Positions 1 through 8,024 of a stretch of DNA of 64,000 bases are shown here, piece by piece (position 1 is the first letter of the stretch; each line of letters begins with the position of its first letter). Below the pieces are notes generated by a model that was given only the letters and a program-made list of their open reading frames with translations, did not search any database and had not been told where the DNA came from. A program made the position numbers and the translations under genes. The DNA lies in NCBI GenBank assembly GCA_963840095.1, contig CAWIXN010000004.1:62001-126000 (forward strand). Direction: 5' to 3'. The stretch is from DATBGO01 sp963840095 (GTDB taxonomy: Bacteria > Actinomycetota > Actinomycetes > Streptosporangiales > Streptosporangiaceae).

Positions 1-864
1 GAAAACGAGGCGCCCGAGCTGCGCGCGATCCTGGCCGCCATCGCGCCGCTGACCGGCCAGGCCCGGGTGGTCGGGCTGACCGGGTCGCCTGGCGTGGGCA
101 AGTCGACGGTCACCGCCGGGCTGGTGTCGGCCTACCGGGCCAGGGGGCTGCGGGTCGGGGTGCTGGCCGTCGACCCCACCTCGCCGTTCAGCGGCGGCGC
201 GCTGCTGGGGGACCGGGTCAGGATGCAAGAGCACGCTACCGATGACGGGGTGTTTATCAGGTCGATGGCCAGCCGCGGGCATCTGGGCGGCCTGTCCTGG
301 GCGACGCCGCAGGCGGTCAGGCTGCTGGACGGGGCGGGCTTCGACCTGATCATGATCGAGACGGTCGGGGTCGGGCAGGCCGAGGTCGAGATCGCGTCGC
401 TGGCTGATTCCACGCTGGTGGTGGTGGCGCCGGGGATGGGTGACTCGGTTCAGGCCGCCAAGGCCGGCATTCTGGAGATTGCCGACATCTTCGCGGTCAA
501 CAAGATCGACAGGCCCGGGGCCCAGGAGGCGATCAGGGACCTGCGGACGATGCTGGCGATGGCGCGTTATGGCGAGGGCGACTGGAGGCCGCCGATCGTG
601 GCCATGTCGGCGGCGACCGGCGAGGGTGCCGACGATCTCGTCACCCGGCTGGACCAGCACTGGGCGTGGCTGACCGAGTCGGGGAAGCGGGAGTCCAGGC
701 GCCGGGCGCGGGCCCGGGCGGAGGTTTCCGCGATCGCGGTCAGCGCGCTGCGCGCCCGGGTGGGCGGCGTACCCGGGGATTCGAGGCTGGATGAGCTGGC
801 CGGGCTCGTCGCGCAGGGCCAGCTTGACCCATACTCGGCCGCTGACCGCCTCATCGACGGCTAG
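1..864 (+). CDS. meaB: MeaB/ArgK-family GTPase (5' partial)
   Basis: G-protein chaperone that guards and reloads B12-dependent acyl-CoA mutases. The frame is open from base 1 and the true start lies upstream. The 287 visible residues contain the Walker A loop GSPGVGKST near residue 28, the family signature VDPTSPFSGGALLGDR, a switch region ETVGVGQAEVEI and the guanine-specificity motif NKID. Family members are about 320-330 residues, so roughly 40 N-terminal residues are missing. An acyl-CoA mutase large subunit lies 4 kb downstream on the same strand, which fits a shared role, although they are not one operon. Family assignment is firm. Confidence 0.95.
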   Translation, partial: ENEAPELRAILAAIAPLTGQARVVGLTGSPGVGKSTVTAGLVSAYRARGLRVGVLAVDPTSPFSGGALLGDRVRMQEHATDDGVFIRSMASRGHLGGLSWATPQAVRLLDGAGFDLIMIETVGVGQAEVEIASLADSTLVVVAPGMGDSVQAAKAGILEIADIFAVNKIDRPGAQEAIRDLRTMLAMARYGEGDWRPPIVAMSAATGEGADDLVTRLDQHWAWLTESGKRESRRRARARAEVSAIAVSALRARVGGVPGDSRLDELAGLVAQGQLDPYSAADRLIDG

Positions 865-912
865 GCCCGATCCCTGCCAGCCGTCTGCCCAGCCATCCCT
901 GGCTGTCCGTTC

Positions 913-975
913 CCATGATCTTGTCAACTTCTCAGCGATATCACGATATCAACTGACAAGTGGTCAAGATCATGG
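913..975. repeat. Intergenic imperfect palindrome, copy 1
   Basis: Arms CCATGATCTTG(TCA)ACTT and AAGTGGTCAAGATCATGG pair at 16 of 18 positions around a 27-nt centre containing GATATCACGATATC. It sits between the convergent ends of meaB and the DUF2127 gene and overlaps the latter's stop codon. A related element occurs at 33358-33408 and a looser relative at 53301-53375, so this looks like a dispersed repeat family. It could also act as a bidirectional terminator here. Confidence 0.75.
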
Positions 976-1794
976 AACGGCTCGGCCCGCTGCGCTGTCC
1001 CCGGCCGCGGTCGACTGGCCAGCGGAGCCGGGGCCGGCCGCGGCTGCCGCGCGGGCGATCGCAGCCTCCATAATGGACTCGCTGCGCAGCCGGGTTTCGT
1101 AGCCGCGCTTGCCCCCGCGCACTCCGAACAGGCGTTTCGTGATCACCAGGTATAGCACCAGGGCCAGGTTGATGGCGAACAACAGCAGCCTGGTCACGGT
1201 GACCTTCGCCGTCAGCTCATAGATCTCGTAAGGCAGGAAGACCGACGTCACGACCATCGCGAAGTACTCGCCCCAGCGCTTGCCCAGCCACAGCCCGGTG
1301 CCCTCCACCACCTCTACCGCCGCGTAACCGGCCAGCAGGGCCGCCAGCAGCCGGATCGATCCGTTGCTGAGGGTCAGGGCGTGCTTGATCAGGCCGACCA
1401 GCTTGGAGTGGTCGACGTCGAAACCGAGTTGGCTGAACAGCGTTCGCACCAGCGGAAGCTCCCGGTCGAACGCCTGCTCGAGCGAGACCCGGCTGTACTG
1501 GAACCGCCAGACCACGTAGGCGGCGGCGCCGATGAGAATCGCCCGGAGGAACCGCTCGATCGCGAAGACCCGCAGGATGAACGAGCTACGGACCTCCTGG
1601 CCGCGGCGCACCTCCGGTGCCTCGCTGGCCGGACCGCGGGCGCCGGGCTCACCGGGCACGAACGCGGCGCACCGCAGGCAGCGCCAGGCTTCCCCGGTGG
1701 AGGTCGTGGCACTGAGCTGCTCCTGCAGGCTGGCCTCGTCGGGCGCATAGGTCACATGCCCGTAGCGCCCGCACGCGAGGAGGCTCCAGTCCAC
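970..1794 (-). CDS. DUF2127 family membrane protein
   Basis: Predicted integral membrane protein of unknown function, 274 residues. A short N-terminal part holds a CxxC pair (LRCAAF region) and a charged linker. About four hydrophobic helices follow (FLRAILIGAAAYVVW; SIRLLAALLAGYAAVEVVEG; EYFAMVVTSVFLPYEIYEL; LLLFAINLALVLYLV), a pattern typical of DUF2127. The GTG start is chosen because TAGGCT lies exactly 6 nt upstream, which suggests a leaderless message. The C-terminal tail is Ala/Gly/Ser-rich. It is monocistronic and convergent with meaB. Confidence 0.8.
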   Translation of the reverse strand: MDWSLLACGRYGHVTYAPDEASLQEQLSATTSTGEAWRCLRCAAFVPGEPGARGPASEAPEVRRGQEVRSSFILRVFAIERFLRAILIGAAAYVVWRFQYSRVSLEQAFDRELPLVRTLFSQLGFDVDHSKLVGLIKHALTLSNGSIRLLAALLAGYAAVEVVEGTGLWLGKRWGEYFAMVVTSVFLPYEIYELTAKVTVTRLLLFAINLALVLYLVITKRLFGVRGGKRGYETRLRSESIMEAAIARAAAAAGPGSAGQSTAAGDSAAGRAVP

Positions 1795-1800
1795 CCCCGC

Positions 1801-1806
1801 AGCCTA
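1801..1806 (-). promoter_or_regulatory. -10 hexamer TAGGCT of a leaderless promoter
   Basis: TAGGCT ends 6 nt before the GTG start of the DUF2127 gene, so transcription would begin at or next to the start codon. It belongs to a recurring TANNNT pattern in this window. Confidence 0.5.
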
Positions 1807-1874
1807 TGACAGCGGCTGGCCCGCAGCGCAGGACGCGGTGCGAGCACCACTGAGCCTGGCGCTCGCGCTGCCGG

Positions 1875-2543
1875 TCAGGTCCTGACGATGATCCCGTCGG
1901 CCATGGTGAGCACCTCATCGCAGGCCAGGGCCAGCATGTCGGCGTCGGATCCGGTCGCCACGACGGCCGTATCGCGTCCCAGGTCGCGGATGTCCGCAGC
2001 CAGCGCGGCCGCCTCCGCCGGATCCAGATCGTCCAGCAGGCTGTCCAGGATGAGCAGGTCAGGCTGGTGGACGGCGGCTGCCGCCAGCCTGGTGCGCCGC
2101 ATGATCGTCTCTGGCAAGGATCTCAGCTGTACGTCTGCCCACGGCGTGAGGCTGAGCCTGTCCAGGACCGCCGCGGTCAGCAGGTGATGGTCACACCCCG
2201 GCAGCCTGGCCTGGCGGGCCGCGTGCTCGATAAGCCCGCGGACCCGATAGGCAGGCCGCGGCCTGGCGGACTTGCGCGCGACCCCCACGTGCCTGCGGAT
2301 CGCGGCGCGCCCGTGTGCGGTTCCCATGTCCTCGCCCAGCACCCGCAGCTCGCCGTAGCTTGGTGGCTCCTGCCCGGCCAGGAGATCAACTATGGCTGTC
2401 GCATCACTATGCCGATCGACCGCGATCCCGAAACCAGTCCTGCCGCCGGCCGGCGACTCCATGCGGAAACTGGCGGTGCGGAGCGCCCAGTTGCACCCGT
2501 GCCTCGCGCCGACCCCGGCCGCGAGCACCGGGGACGTGGCCAT
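1875..2543 (-). CDS. Degenerate ABC-transporter-type ATPase (Walker A lost)
   Basis: A 222-residue protein with the overall layout of an ABC ATP-binding subunit: an early strand-loop-helix ending in DLLAGQEP, a Q-loop-like region, an 'AAAAVHQPDLLILDSLLDDLDP' Walker B/D-loop region and an H-loop-like strand VVATGSDAD. The Walker A lysine is missing (the loop reads AVDRHSDATAIVDLLAG) and the LSGGQ signature is replaced by RSLPETIMR, so ATP hydrolysis is unlikely. ATG at 2543 was chosen because the longer frame upstream lacks coding character. No permease gene is adjacent. It may be a pseudo-ATPase with a structural or regulatory role, or an eroding gene. Confidence 0.6.
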   Translation of the reverse strand: MATSPVLAAGVGARHGCNWALRTASFRMESPAGGRTGFGIAVDRHSDATAIVDLLAGQEPPSYGELRVLGEDMGTAHGRAAIRRHVGVARKSARPRPAYRVRGLIEHAARQARLPGCDHHLLTAAVLDRLSLTPWADVQLRSLPETIMRRTRLAAAAVHQPDLLILDSLLDDLDPAEAAALAADIRDLGRDTAVVATGSDADMLALACDEVLTMADGIIVRT

Positions 2544-2756
2544 GACGGCGTGGCCTGACCGCACATCATCCCCCGACTCTGCTCGGTCACATGGGCTTCC
2601 CAGCAGGCAATATAACGCATTGTAATCAGCTGGTGGGCGTTTGCAGGCTGGCCGCCGTCGGGGCTGGCCGCCGCGAGGGCTCAGCAGATCCTGATCGGCG
2701 AGCTCGACGGGGTACTCCGGCCGCACGGGCTGACCTTGAGCCCGCCCCCTGACCGG

Positions 2757-4190
2757 TCAGCTCTCGACCAGCCTCGGTTGCCAGGTCTTGCCGCCATCGT
2801 TGGTGGTGAAGATCTCGTGCAGATGCGGATCGGCTGGCACGGCGACGCCCTGCAGCCGGCTCGTCATCCCGACGTAGCTGAACCCCTGCGCTCCGGCGGC
2901 CGCGCCAGGCGGGCTGGCCTGGGTCTGGGTCCAGCTAGTCCCGTCGTTGTGCGAGACATCTATGCCTGCGGTGGTGGCGAGGACCACCACGAAGCCCTGG
3001 CCAGCAGCGAGCGATCTCGCTATCCCGCCAGCCGGCGGGGAGGTGATCGCAAACCAGCGCTTGCCGTCACCGGAGCCGTAGAGCAACTTGGCCTGTGAGC
3101 CGCCGGCCCCGGTGCCGGTCGTCAGCAGCTCGAAGAGCTGGCCGGACCCAGCTGCTAGCAGCCCGCCGGTCGGCTGGCCGCCCGGCCCTGGCCCCCCGGG
3201 CGCGCCGGGCGCCTGGCCCGCGGGGCGCCACGCCGCGCCGGTGAGCGGGCCGCTGTAGAGCTGGCCGGACGGCGCGAGCACATAACCGGTGCTGCCCGCC
3301 AGGAGCAGGCTCGCCGCCGCCGGGTGCCGCAGGCCAGCGCCGGACATGGTGAGATCGCCAGCCGGGCCGGACACGGGAAGCCACTGGTCGCCACTGGCGA
3401 TCGAGGAGAACAGCGAGAAGCTGCGGCACTGCGCCCCGTAGGCGGCGGCGTCGCCGGTGCAGCTGGCGAAGAGCGCGAACGCATGGCCGCCCGCCGTCTC
3501 GAGATCGGTCACCCGCAGCCCGTAAGTCGGCTCAGCCGTCCAGTGCCGGCCCCCGTCGTGGGTCACAAAGAGCCCGGGGCCGAACGCCCAGCCGTCGCTG
3601 AGGTTGAGGAAACGGACCTGGCTCACGCCCGCGGCCCCGCTGGGCGCGCCCGCCTGCGGGGCGCTGACTCCGTACCAGCTGGTGCCATAGTCGGAGGTGC
3701 CCGCCAGCGACGTGCAGTAAATCGAGGCACAATGGCCGGGGCTGCCCGCCTGGCCGATCACCGCGCCGATCTGGGTATTGATGAAGGTCACCGAGGTGGG
3801 CTGAAACTTAGCCGGCGCCACGCTGCCCGAGCTGCCGGCCGACAGCGCCGAGGTCGGTAGCGGCCCGATCGTGGCCGAGTGCGTTTCGGGAGTCGCGCCG
3901 CCCGCGGCGCGGGACTTGCCGGGCCTGGGTGATGCCTTTCGAGGTGACGCCAGGGCCGCGACTGCGCTGGAGGTCCGGCCCGTGCTGCTGTGCAGCAGGG
4001 TCCGGGCGGCCTGCGGGAGACCGACAGCGCCCGCGATCAAGGCAACGGCGCCTGCCGCACAGACCAGTGTCCGGACGGCCTTCCGCCTGCGGGCCTGCCT
4101 TCTGATCCGGCCGAAGGTGCCCGGCGGTGGCGCCAGCGGTTCCACATCGGCGGCCAGCCAGGAGTCGATCTCGCCAGGTGGCTCAGTCAC
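2757..4190 (-). CDS. Membrane-anchored beta-propeller (BNR/WD-like) protein, cotranscribed with sigma factor
   Basis: A 477-residue protein. The N-terminal 50 residues are cytoplasmic (REGION TFGRIRRQARRRKAV), followed by one membrane helix (TLVCAAGAVALIAGAVGLP), a Ser/Gly/Pro-rich linker, and an extracellular domain with repeated DGG/SGDG loops each followed by a Trp (HDGGRHWTAEP, SGDGKRWFAI, NDGTSWTQTQ, NDGGKTWQPRL), typical of BNR/YCF48-type propeller blades. Its start overlaps the end of the upstream ECF sigma gene by 8 bases, so the two are co-translated. By analogy with other sigma-linked membrane proteins the cytoplasmic part may tether or modulate the sigma factor; no zinc-binding anti-sigma motif is visible, so that is inference. 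Confidence 0.75.
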   Translation of the reverse strand: MTEPPGEIDSWLAADVEPLAPPPGTFGRIRRQARRRKAVRTLVCAAGAVALIAGAVGLPQAARTLLHSSTGRTSSAVAALASPRKASPRPGKSRAAGGATPETHSATIGPLPTSALSAGSSGSVAPAKFQPTSVTFINTQIGAVIGQAGSPGHCASIYCTSLAGTSDYGTSWYGVSAPQAGAPSGAAGVSQVRFLNLSDGWAFGPGLFVTHDGGRHWTAEPTYGLRVTDLETAGGHAFALFASCTGDAAAYGAQCRSFSLFSSIASGDQWLPVSGPAGDLTMSGAGLRHPAAASLLLAGSTGYVLAPSGQLYSGPLTGAAWRPAGQAPGAPGGPGPGGQPTGGLLAAGSGQLFELLTTGTGAGGSQAKLLYGSGDGKRWFAITSPPAGGIARSLAAGQGFVVVLATTAGIDVSHNDGTSWTQTQASPPGAAAGAQGFSYVGMTSRLQGVAVPADPHLHEIFTTNDGGKTWQPRLVES

Positions 4191-4728
4191 TGGCGTCTCC
4201 GATGGCGGCCTTCAGGTGGGCGCGCGCATGATGCAGATCCGCCTTGATCGTTCCTTCCGGCCTGCCCAGCATCGCGGCGACCTCACGGACACCGAAGCCT
4301 GCGTAGTAATGGAGCAGGAACGCGCTGCGCAGCTTGATCGGCAACCCCTCGATGAGCGCCCTGACGTCAACATCCTGGACCGGGTGATAGGCGGGGTCGA
4401 TGGGCGCGGCGGCCGTCAGGCTCCTGATCGCGCGTCGTTCCCGGCCTGTCTTCCGCCAGTGGTCGCGCACCAGATTGGTAGCGATCATGTAGAGGTAGCT
4501 CTGCGGGCTGTCAAGCGCGGTCCACCTGGCCAGCAGGCGGGTGAATGCCTCGGAGGCGATCTCGTGGGCCGTCTCGTCGTCGTCGACCAGCCGCCGTACC
4601 CATCCGGCCAGCCGCGGATAACAGGCATTGAACAGATCCTCGGCCGCCTCGCGATCGGCGAACTGGAGCCTGCCCACGGAGCTCCCTCGCCGCGGCGCCG
4701 GCACAGGCGGCGCGGTCCATGATCCCAT
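4183..4728 (-). CDS. ECF RNA polymerase sigma factor
   Basis: Group 4 sigma factor, about 180 residues from the chosen ATG. Region 2 runs from FADREAAEDLFNACYPRL to YLYMIATNLVRDHWRK, including the helix that contacts core polymerase and the -10 element. Region 4 ends in a helix-turn-helix (VREVAAMLGRPEGTIKADLHHARAHL). An in-frame upstream ATG and a GTG up to 4857 would add 43 residues lacking family similarity, so the internal start was preferred; no strong Shine-Dalgarno decides it. The membrane-anchored beta-propeller gene overlaps its end and is the likely partner. Confidence 0.85.
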   Translation of the reverse strand: MGSWTAPPVPAPRRGSSVGRLQFADREAAEDLFNACYPRLAGWVRRLVDDDETAHEIASEAFTRLLARWTALDSPQSYLYMIATNLVRDHWRKTGRERRAIRSLTAAAPIDPAYHPVQDVDVRALIEGLPIKLRSAFLLHYYAGFGVREVAAMLGRPEGTIKADLHHARAHLKAAIGDASD

Positions 4729-4927
4729 GATGGTGACGACGTCCCCGATGACCGCGGTGCGGCCCACCTCGCCTGCGCGATCCTGCATCGGTTCTACCAC
4801 ACATTCGCCGCGTCCAGGGCCTGGCCGCCTGAGCCAGCCCCCGTAGCGCCCAGGCAATCCATGAGACGCCGCAGGCTGGCCGGGGGTTGGGGGCCATGGT
4901 CCCTTTTTCCGCTCCGTCCTGGCGACG

Positions 4928-4933
4928 TAGACT
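4928..4933 (+). promoter_or_regulatory. Candidate -10 hexamer TAGACT for the mutase gene
   Basis: TAGACT would place the transcription start at about 4940, immediately before the 26-bp palindrome. No convincing -35 is seen. Confidence 0.4.
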
Positions 4934-4941
4934 GGCTCAAG

Positions 4942-4967
4942 GAGATAGTAGGACGTCCTACTATCTC
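4942..4967. promoter_or_regulatory. Perfect 26-bp palindrome, probable operator
   Basis: The arm GAGATAGTAGGAC is followed directly by its exact reverse complement. It lies 29 nt upstream of the mutase start codon and just downstream of the candidate -10, where a bound dimeric repressor would block transcription. The core AGTAGGACGTCCTACT resembles an operator for a TetR- or GntR-type acyl-CoA-responsive regulator; the protein that binds it is not encoded nearby. Confidence 0.75.
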
Positions 4968-4995
4968 GCCAGCGGCTGAGGGACGAAGGAGTCTG

Positions 4996-6681
4996 ATGAA
5001 CGCGCAGGGCACAGCGGGCGGCGACGGTGAGGGCAGGCAGCGCTGGCAGCGGCGCTATGACGCCTCACGGGTCAGGGACGCGGACTTCACCACCCTGTCC
5101 GGCCTGGAGGTAGACCCGCTCTACGGCCCGCCGGACGGCGCCGTGGTTCCGGGTTTCGAACGGATCGGCTGGCCGGGCGAATATCCGTTTACCCGCGGCC
5201 TTTATCCCGGCGGGTACCGGGGCAGGACGTGGACGATCCGGCAGTTCTCCGGGTTCGGCAATGCGACGCAGACCAACCAGCGGTACAAGATGCTGCTGCG
5301 CACCGGCGGCGGCGGCCTGTCGGTCGCCTTTGACATGCCGACCCTGATGGGCCGGGATTCCGACGACCCGCGCGCGCTCGGCGAGGTCGGGCACTGCGGC
5401 GTGGCCATCGACTCGGCGGCCGACATGGATGTCCTGTTCTCCGGCATCCCGCTGGCCGAGGTAACCACGTCGATGACGATCAGCGGCCCGGCGGTCCCGG
5501 TGTTCTGCATGTACCTGGCCGCGGCCGAGCGCCAGGGGGCCGACATCAGCGAGCTCGACGGCACCCTGCAGACCGACATCTTCAAGGAGTACATCGCCCA
5601 GAAGGAGTGGCTGTTCCCGCCTCAGCCGCACCTCAAGCTGATCGGCGACCTGATGGAGTACTGCGGGCGGGAGGTCCCGGCGTACAAGCCGCTGTCGGTG
5701 TCTGGGTACCACATCAGGGAAGCCGGGTCCACGGCCGCGCAGGAACTCGCGTTTACGCTGGCCGACGGGTTCGCGTACGTGGAACTCGGCCTGTCGCGCG
5801 GGCTCGACATCGAGGACTTCGCACCGGGCCTGTCGTTCTTCTTCGACGCCCACATCGACTTCTTCGAGGAGATCGCCAAGTTCCGCGCCGCCCGCCGGAT
5901 CTGGGCCCGGTGGCTGCGGGACGTCTACGGTGCCCGGACCGAGCGCGCCCAGTGGCTGCGATTCCACACCCAGACCGCCGGCGTCTCGCTGACCGCGCAG
6001 CAGCCGGACAACAACGTGGTCAGGACCGCGATCGAGGCGCTGGCGGCGGTGCTGGGCGGGACCAACTCGCTGCACACCAACGCGCTGGACGAGGTGCTCG
6101 CGCTGCCGAGCGAGAAGGCGGCCGAGATCGCGCTGCGCACCCAGCAGGTGATCATGGAAGAGACCGGCGTGGTCAATGTGGCCGACCCGCTCGGCGGCTC
6201 CTGGTACGTCGAGTCCCTCACCGACCGGCTGGAGGCTGAGGCCGAGCAGATCTTCAACCGGATCAAGGCGATGAGCCCGGACTCCTCGATGACCGGCGGA
6301 ATCCTGCGGGGAATCGAGGAGGGCTGGTTCATGGCGGAGATCGCCGAGGCCGCCTTCACCTATCAGCGGAAGGTAGAGAAGGGCGATAAACGAGTCGTCG
6401 GCGTCAACTGCCATCCCGACACAGTGGGCCAGCCGGTGGAGATCCTCCGGGTCAGCCACGAGGTAGAACGGGCCCAGGTGCGCGACCTCGCTGCCCGGCG
6501 CCAGGCGCGGGACCAGGCGGCCGTGGACGCGGCGCTTGGCGCGATGATCGCGGCGGCCCGATCCGGCCAGAACACGATCCCGCCCATGCTGGACGCGGCC
6601 CGAAGCGAGGCGACGCTCGGCGAGATCTGCGGCGTGCTGCGGGATGAGTGGGGGACCTATTTCGAGGCCCCCGCCTTCTAG
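4996..6681 (+). CDS. B12-dependent acyl-CoA mutase large subunit, isobutyryl-CoA mutase type
   Basis: A 561-residue TIM-barrel subunit of the methylmalonyl-CoA mutase family, catalysing a carbon-skeleton rearrangement with adenosylcobalamin. The C-terminal B12-binding domain of full-length methylmalonyl-CoA mutase is absent, as in two-subunit ICM enzymes, so a separate cobalamin subunit is needed and is not in this window. Two substrate-contact residues match isobutyryl-CoA mutase rather than methylmalonyl-CoA mutase: Phe84 in IRQFSGFGNATQTNQRY (Tyr in MCM) and Gln202 in EYIAQKEWLF (Arg in MCM). The ATG follows a GAAGGAG ribosome site at 4985. The longer frame back to 4861 runs through the palindrome and is not coding. 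MeaB, encoded upstream, is the probable chaperone. Confidence 0.85.
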   Translation: MNAQGTAGGDGEGRQRWQRRYDASRVRDADFTTLSGLEVDPLYGPPDGAVVPGFERIGWPGEYPFTRGLYPGGYRGRTWTIRQFSGFGNATQTNQRYKMLLRTGGGGLSVAFDMPTLMGRDSDDPRALGEVGHCGVAIDSAADMDVLFSGIPLAEVTTSMTISGPAVPVFCMYLAAAERQGADISELDGTLQTDIFKEYIAQKEWLFPPQPHLKLIGDLMEYCGREVPAYKPLSVSGYHIREAGSTAAQELAFTLADGFAYVELGLSRGLDIEDFAPGLSFFFDAHIDFFEEIAKFRAARRIWARWLRDVYGARTERAQWLRFHTQTAGVSLTAQQPDNNVVRTAIEALAAVLGGTNSLHTNALDEVLALPSEKAAEIALRTQQVIMEETGVVNVADPLGGSWYVESLTDRLEAEAEQIFNRIKAMSPDSSMTGGILRGIEEGWFMAEIAEAAFTYQRKVEKGDKRVVGVNCHPDTVGQPVEILRVSHEVERAQVRDLAARRQARDQAAVDAALGAMIAAARSGQNTIPPMLDAARSEATLGEICGVLRDEWGTYFEAPAF

Positions 6682-6718
6682 CCGGTGAACCCACCGGCTA
6701 CCCGGCCCCGTCCGGCGA

Positions 6719-7042
6719 CTAGGCGTCCGGGTCGTCGTCTGGAAGGTCGAACTCGCCGTCCTTGACGCCGGCGATGAACGCGCTCCACTCGTGCTCATCG
6801 AACACGAGGGTGGCGCCGTCCGGATTCTTGCTGTCGCGCAGCAGGATCAGCTTCTCGGTATCGGCTTTGCCGGGCGGGACCCTCAGGCCGTCACGGCTGG
6901 TAACCGTGGTCGCTTCGACGCAGTTCGCGCCGTTGCCGCTATAGCTGCTGCTGATCCATGAGCCGGCGCCGACGCGGAGGCCGTCTCGCGGTGAGCGGCG
7001 GCCCTGGCGCCCGGGGAGGCGGGAGAGGCGTATCTCCGGCAT
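6719..7042 (-). CDS. DUF397 domain protein
   Basis: A small actinobacterial protein with the DUF397 signature: WISSSYSGNGANCVEA, then LILLRDSKNPDGATLVFDEHEW and AFIAGVKDGEFDL. Such proteins normally sit beside an Xre-family helix-turn-helix regulator and modulate it; no such partner is adjacent here, so it is an orphan copy. ATG at 7042 is preferred over the one 12 nt upstream because GGAGGG lies just before it. The acidic C-terminus is usual. Confidence 0.8.
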   Translation of the reverse strand: MPEIRLSRLPGRQGRRSPRDGLRVGAGSWISSSYSGNGANCVEATTVTSRDGLRVPPGKADTEKLILLRDSKNPDGATLVFDEHEWSAFIAGVKDGEFDLPDDDPDA

Positions 7043-7202
7043 CGGTCCCTCCATTTGCTGGCGTCCCGCTTCCTCGCGTGCAGGCGCGTGACACCAAATT
7101 TACTCCGCGAGCGGGCCACGAAGCGCTGCAGCGCCGGCGGCCTGGACCGGTTTCGGCAGGGTTCCGTTGCCTGCCGGCGCCGATCCTGATGGACTTCTGG
7201 AC

Positions 7203-7985
7203 ATGATCGCCCACGTCGCCGCGGCCGTCCTGGCCAGCGCTGTCGTCGTGGTCATCGTCATGGTCGCCCCAGCGGCGGGATGGCGCAGGTACGGGCGGCT
7301 CCTTCGCGACCTGCGCACCGATGATCGAGCCCGGCTGCCCTTCTACCGGGACGCGGTCATCCGGCAGTGGGTGCTGGCCGCGGTGGTGGTCGGAATCGGA
7401 GTCCTGGCCGGCCGGACCCCGCAGACCGTCGGGCTGCCCGATTACGGGCCAGGCACGGCCAATGGACCGCTGATCGCGGGGGTCCTGGCCGCGGCGGCCC
7501 TGTGCGCGGTCCCCGCGGTGATCCTGAGCCACAGGTTCGGGCCGCCGCTGGACGAATCGGTTGCCCGCCAGCTTGCGCCATTCGTCGGCATAGTGCCGAC
7601 CACGCGTGCCGAGCGCAGGGCATTTTTCCTGGTTGCGCTCACCGCAGGGGTATGCGAGGAGCTGGTCTTCCGTGGCTTCGGCATCGCCTACCTGCGCTGG
7701 CTGTGGCCCGCCGCGCCGTGGGGCGCGCTCATCCTGGCGACCGCGGTGCCGTTCGGCCTGGCGCACAGGTACCAGGGCCGCAACGGAATGTGCGCCACGG
7801 GCCTCATCGGCGCTGCCTTGTGCTGGGTCACGCTGGCCACCGGCACGCTGATCCCGGCGATGGTTATCCACGCCGCGTTCGACCTGCGCGTCCTGGCGCT
7901 GCGCCGGGACCTCATCGACGCGCTCATCCAGCGGCAGCGCCTCGCCGCCCCGCCACCGCGATCCGGTCGCGCAGGGGGGGCATAG
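7203..7985 (+). CDS. CPBP-family intramembrane metalloprotease
   Basis: A 260-residue polytopic membrane protein of the CAAX-protease/bacteriocin-processing (Abi) family. Conserved motifs are the catalytic CEELVFRG (Glu-Glu near residues 152-153), FGLAHRYQG and MVIHAAFDL, which supply the metal-binding histidines. Hydrophobic helices occupy most of residues 5-20, 55-70, 90-110 and 140-235. The start is uncertain: ATG 7203 is used, and TTG 7167 in frame would add 12 residues. The substrate cannot be inferred from the neighbours. Confidence 0.8.
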   Translation: MIAHVAAAVLASAVVVVIVMVAPAAGWRRYGRLLRDLRTDDRARLPFYRDAVIRQWVLAAVVVGIGVLAGRTPQTVGLPDYGPGTANGPLIAGVLAAAALCAVPAVILSHRFGPPLDESVARQLAPFVGIVPTTRAERRAFFLVALTAGVCEELVFRGFGIAYLRWLWPAAPWGALILATAVPFGLAHRYQGRNGMCATGLIGAALCWVTLATGTLIPAMVIHAAFDLRVLALRRDLIDALIQRQRLAAPPPRSGRAGGA

Positions 7986-8024
7986 CGTGCTTAGGCGGTC
8001 CCGCGGATGCGGCAGGATGGAGTC

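Noticed and set aside
5065..6798. Long open frame (577 codons) on the minus strand opposite the mutase gene
   Set aside because: It is a GC-bias shadow: composition is Arg/Gly/Val/Asp-rich without any family motif, and the plus strand carries a clear mutase.
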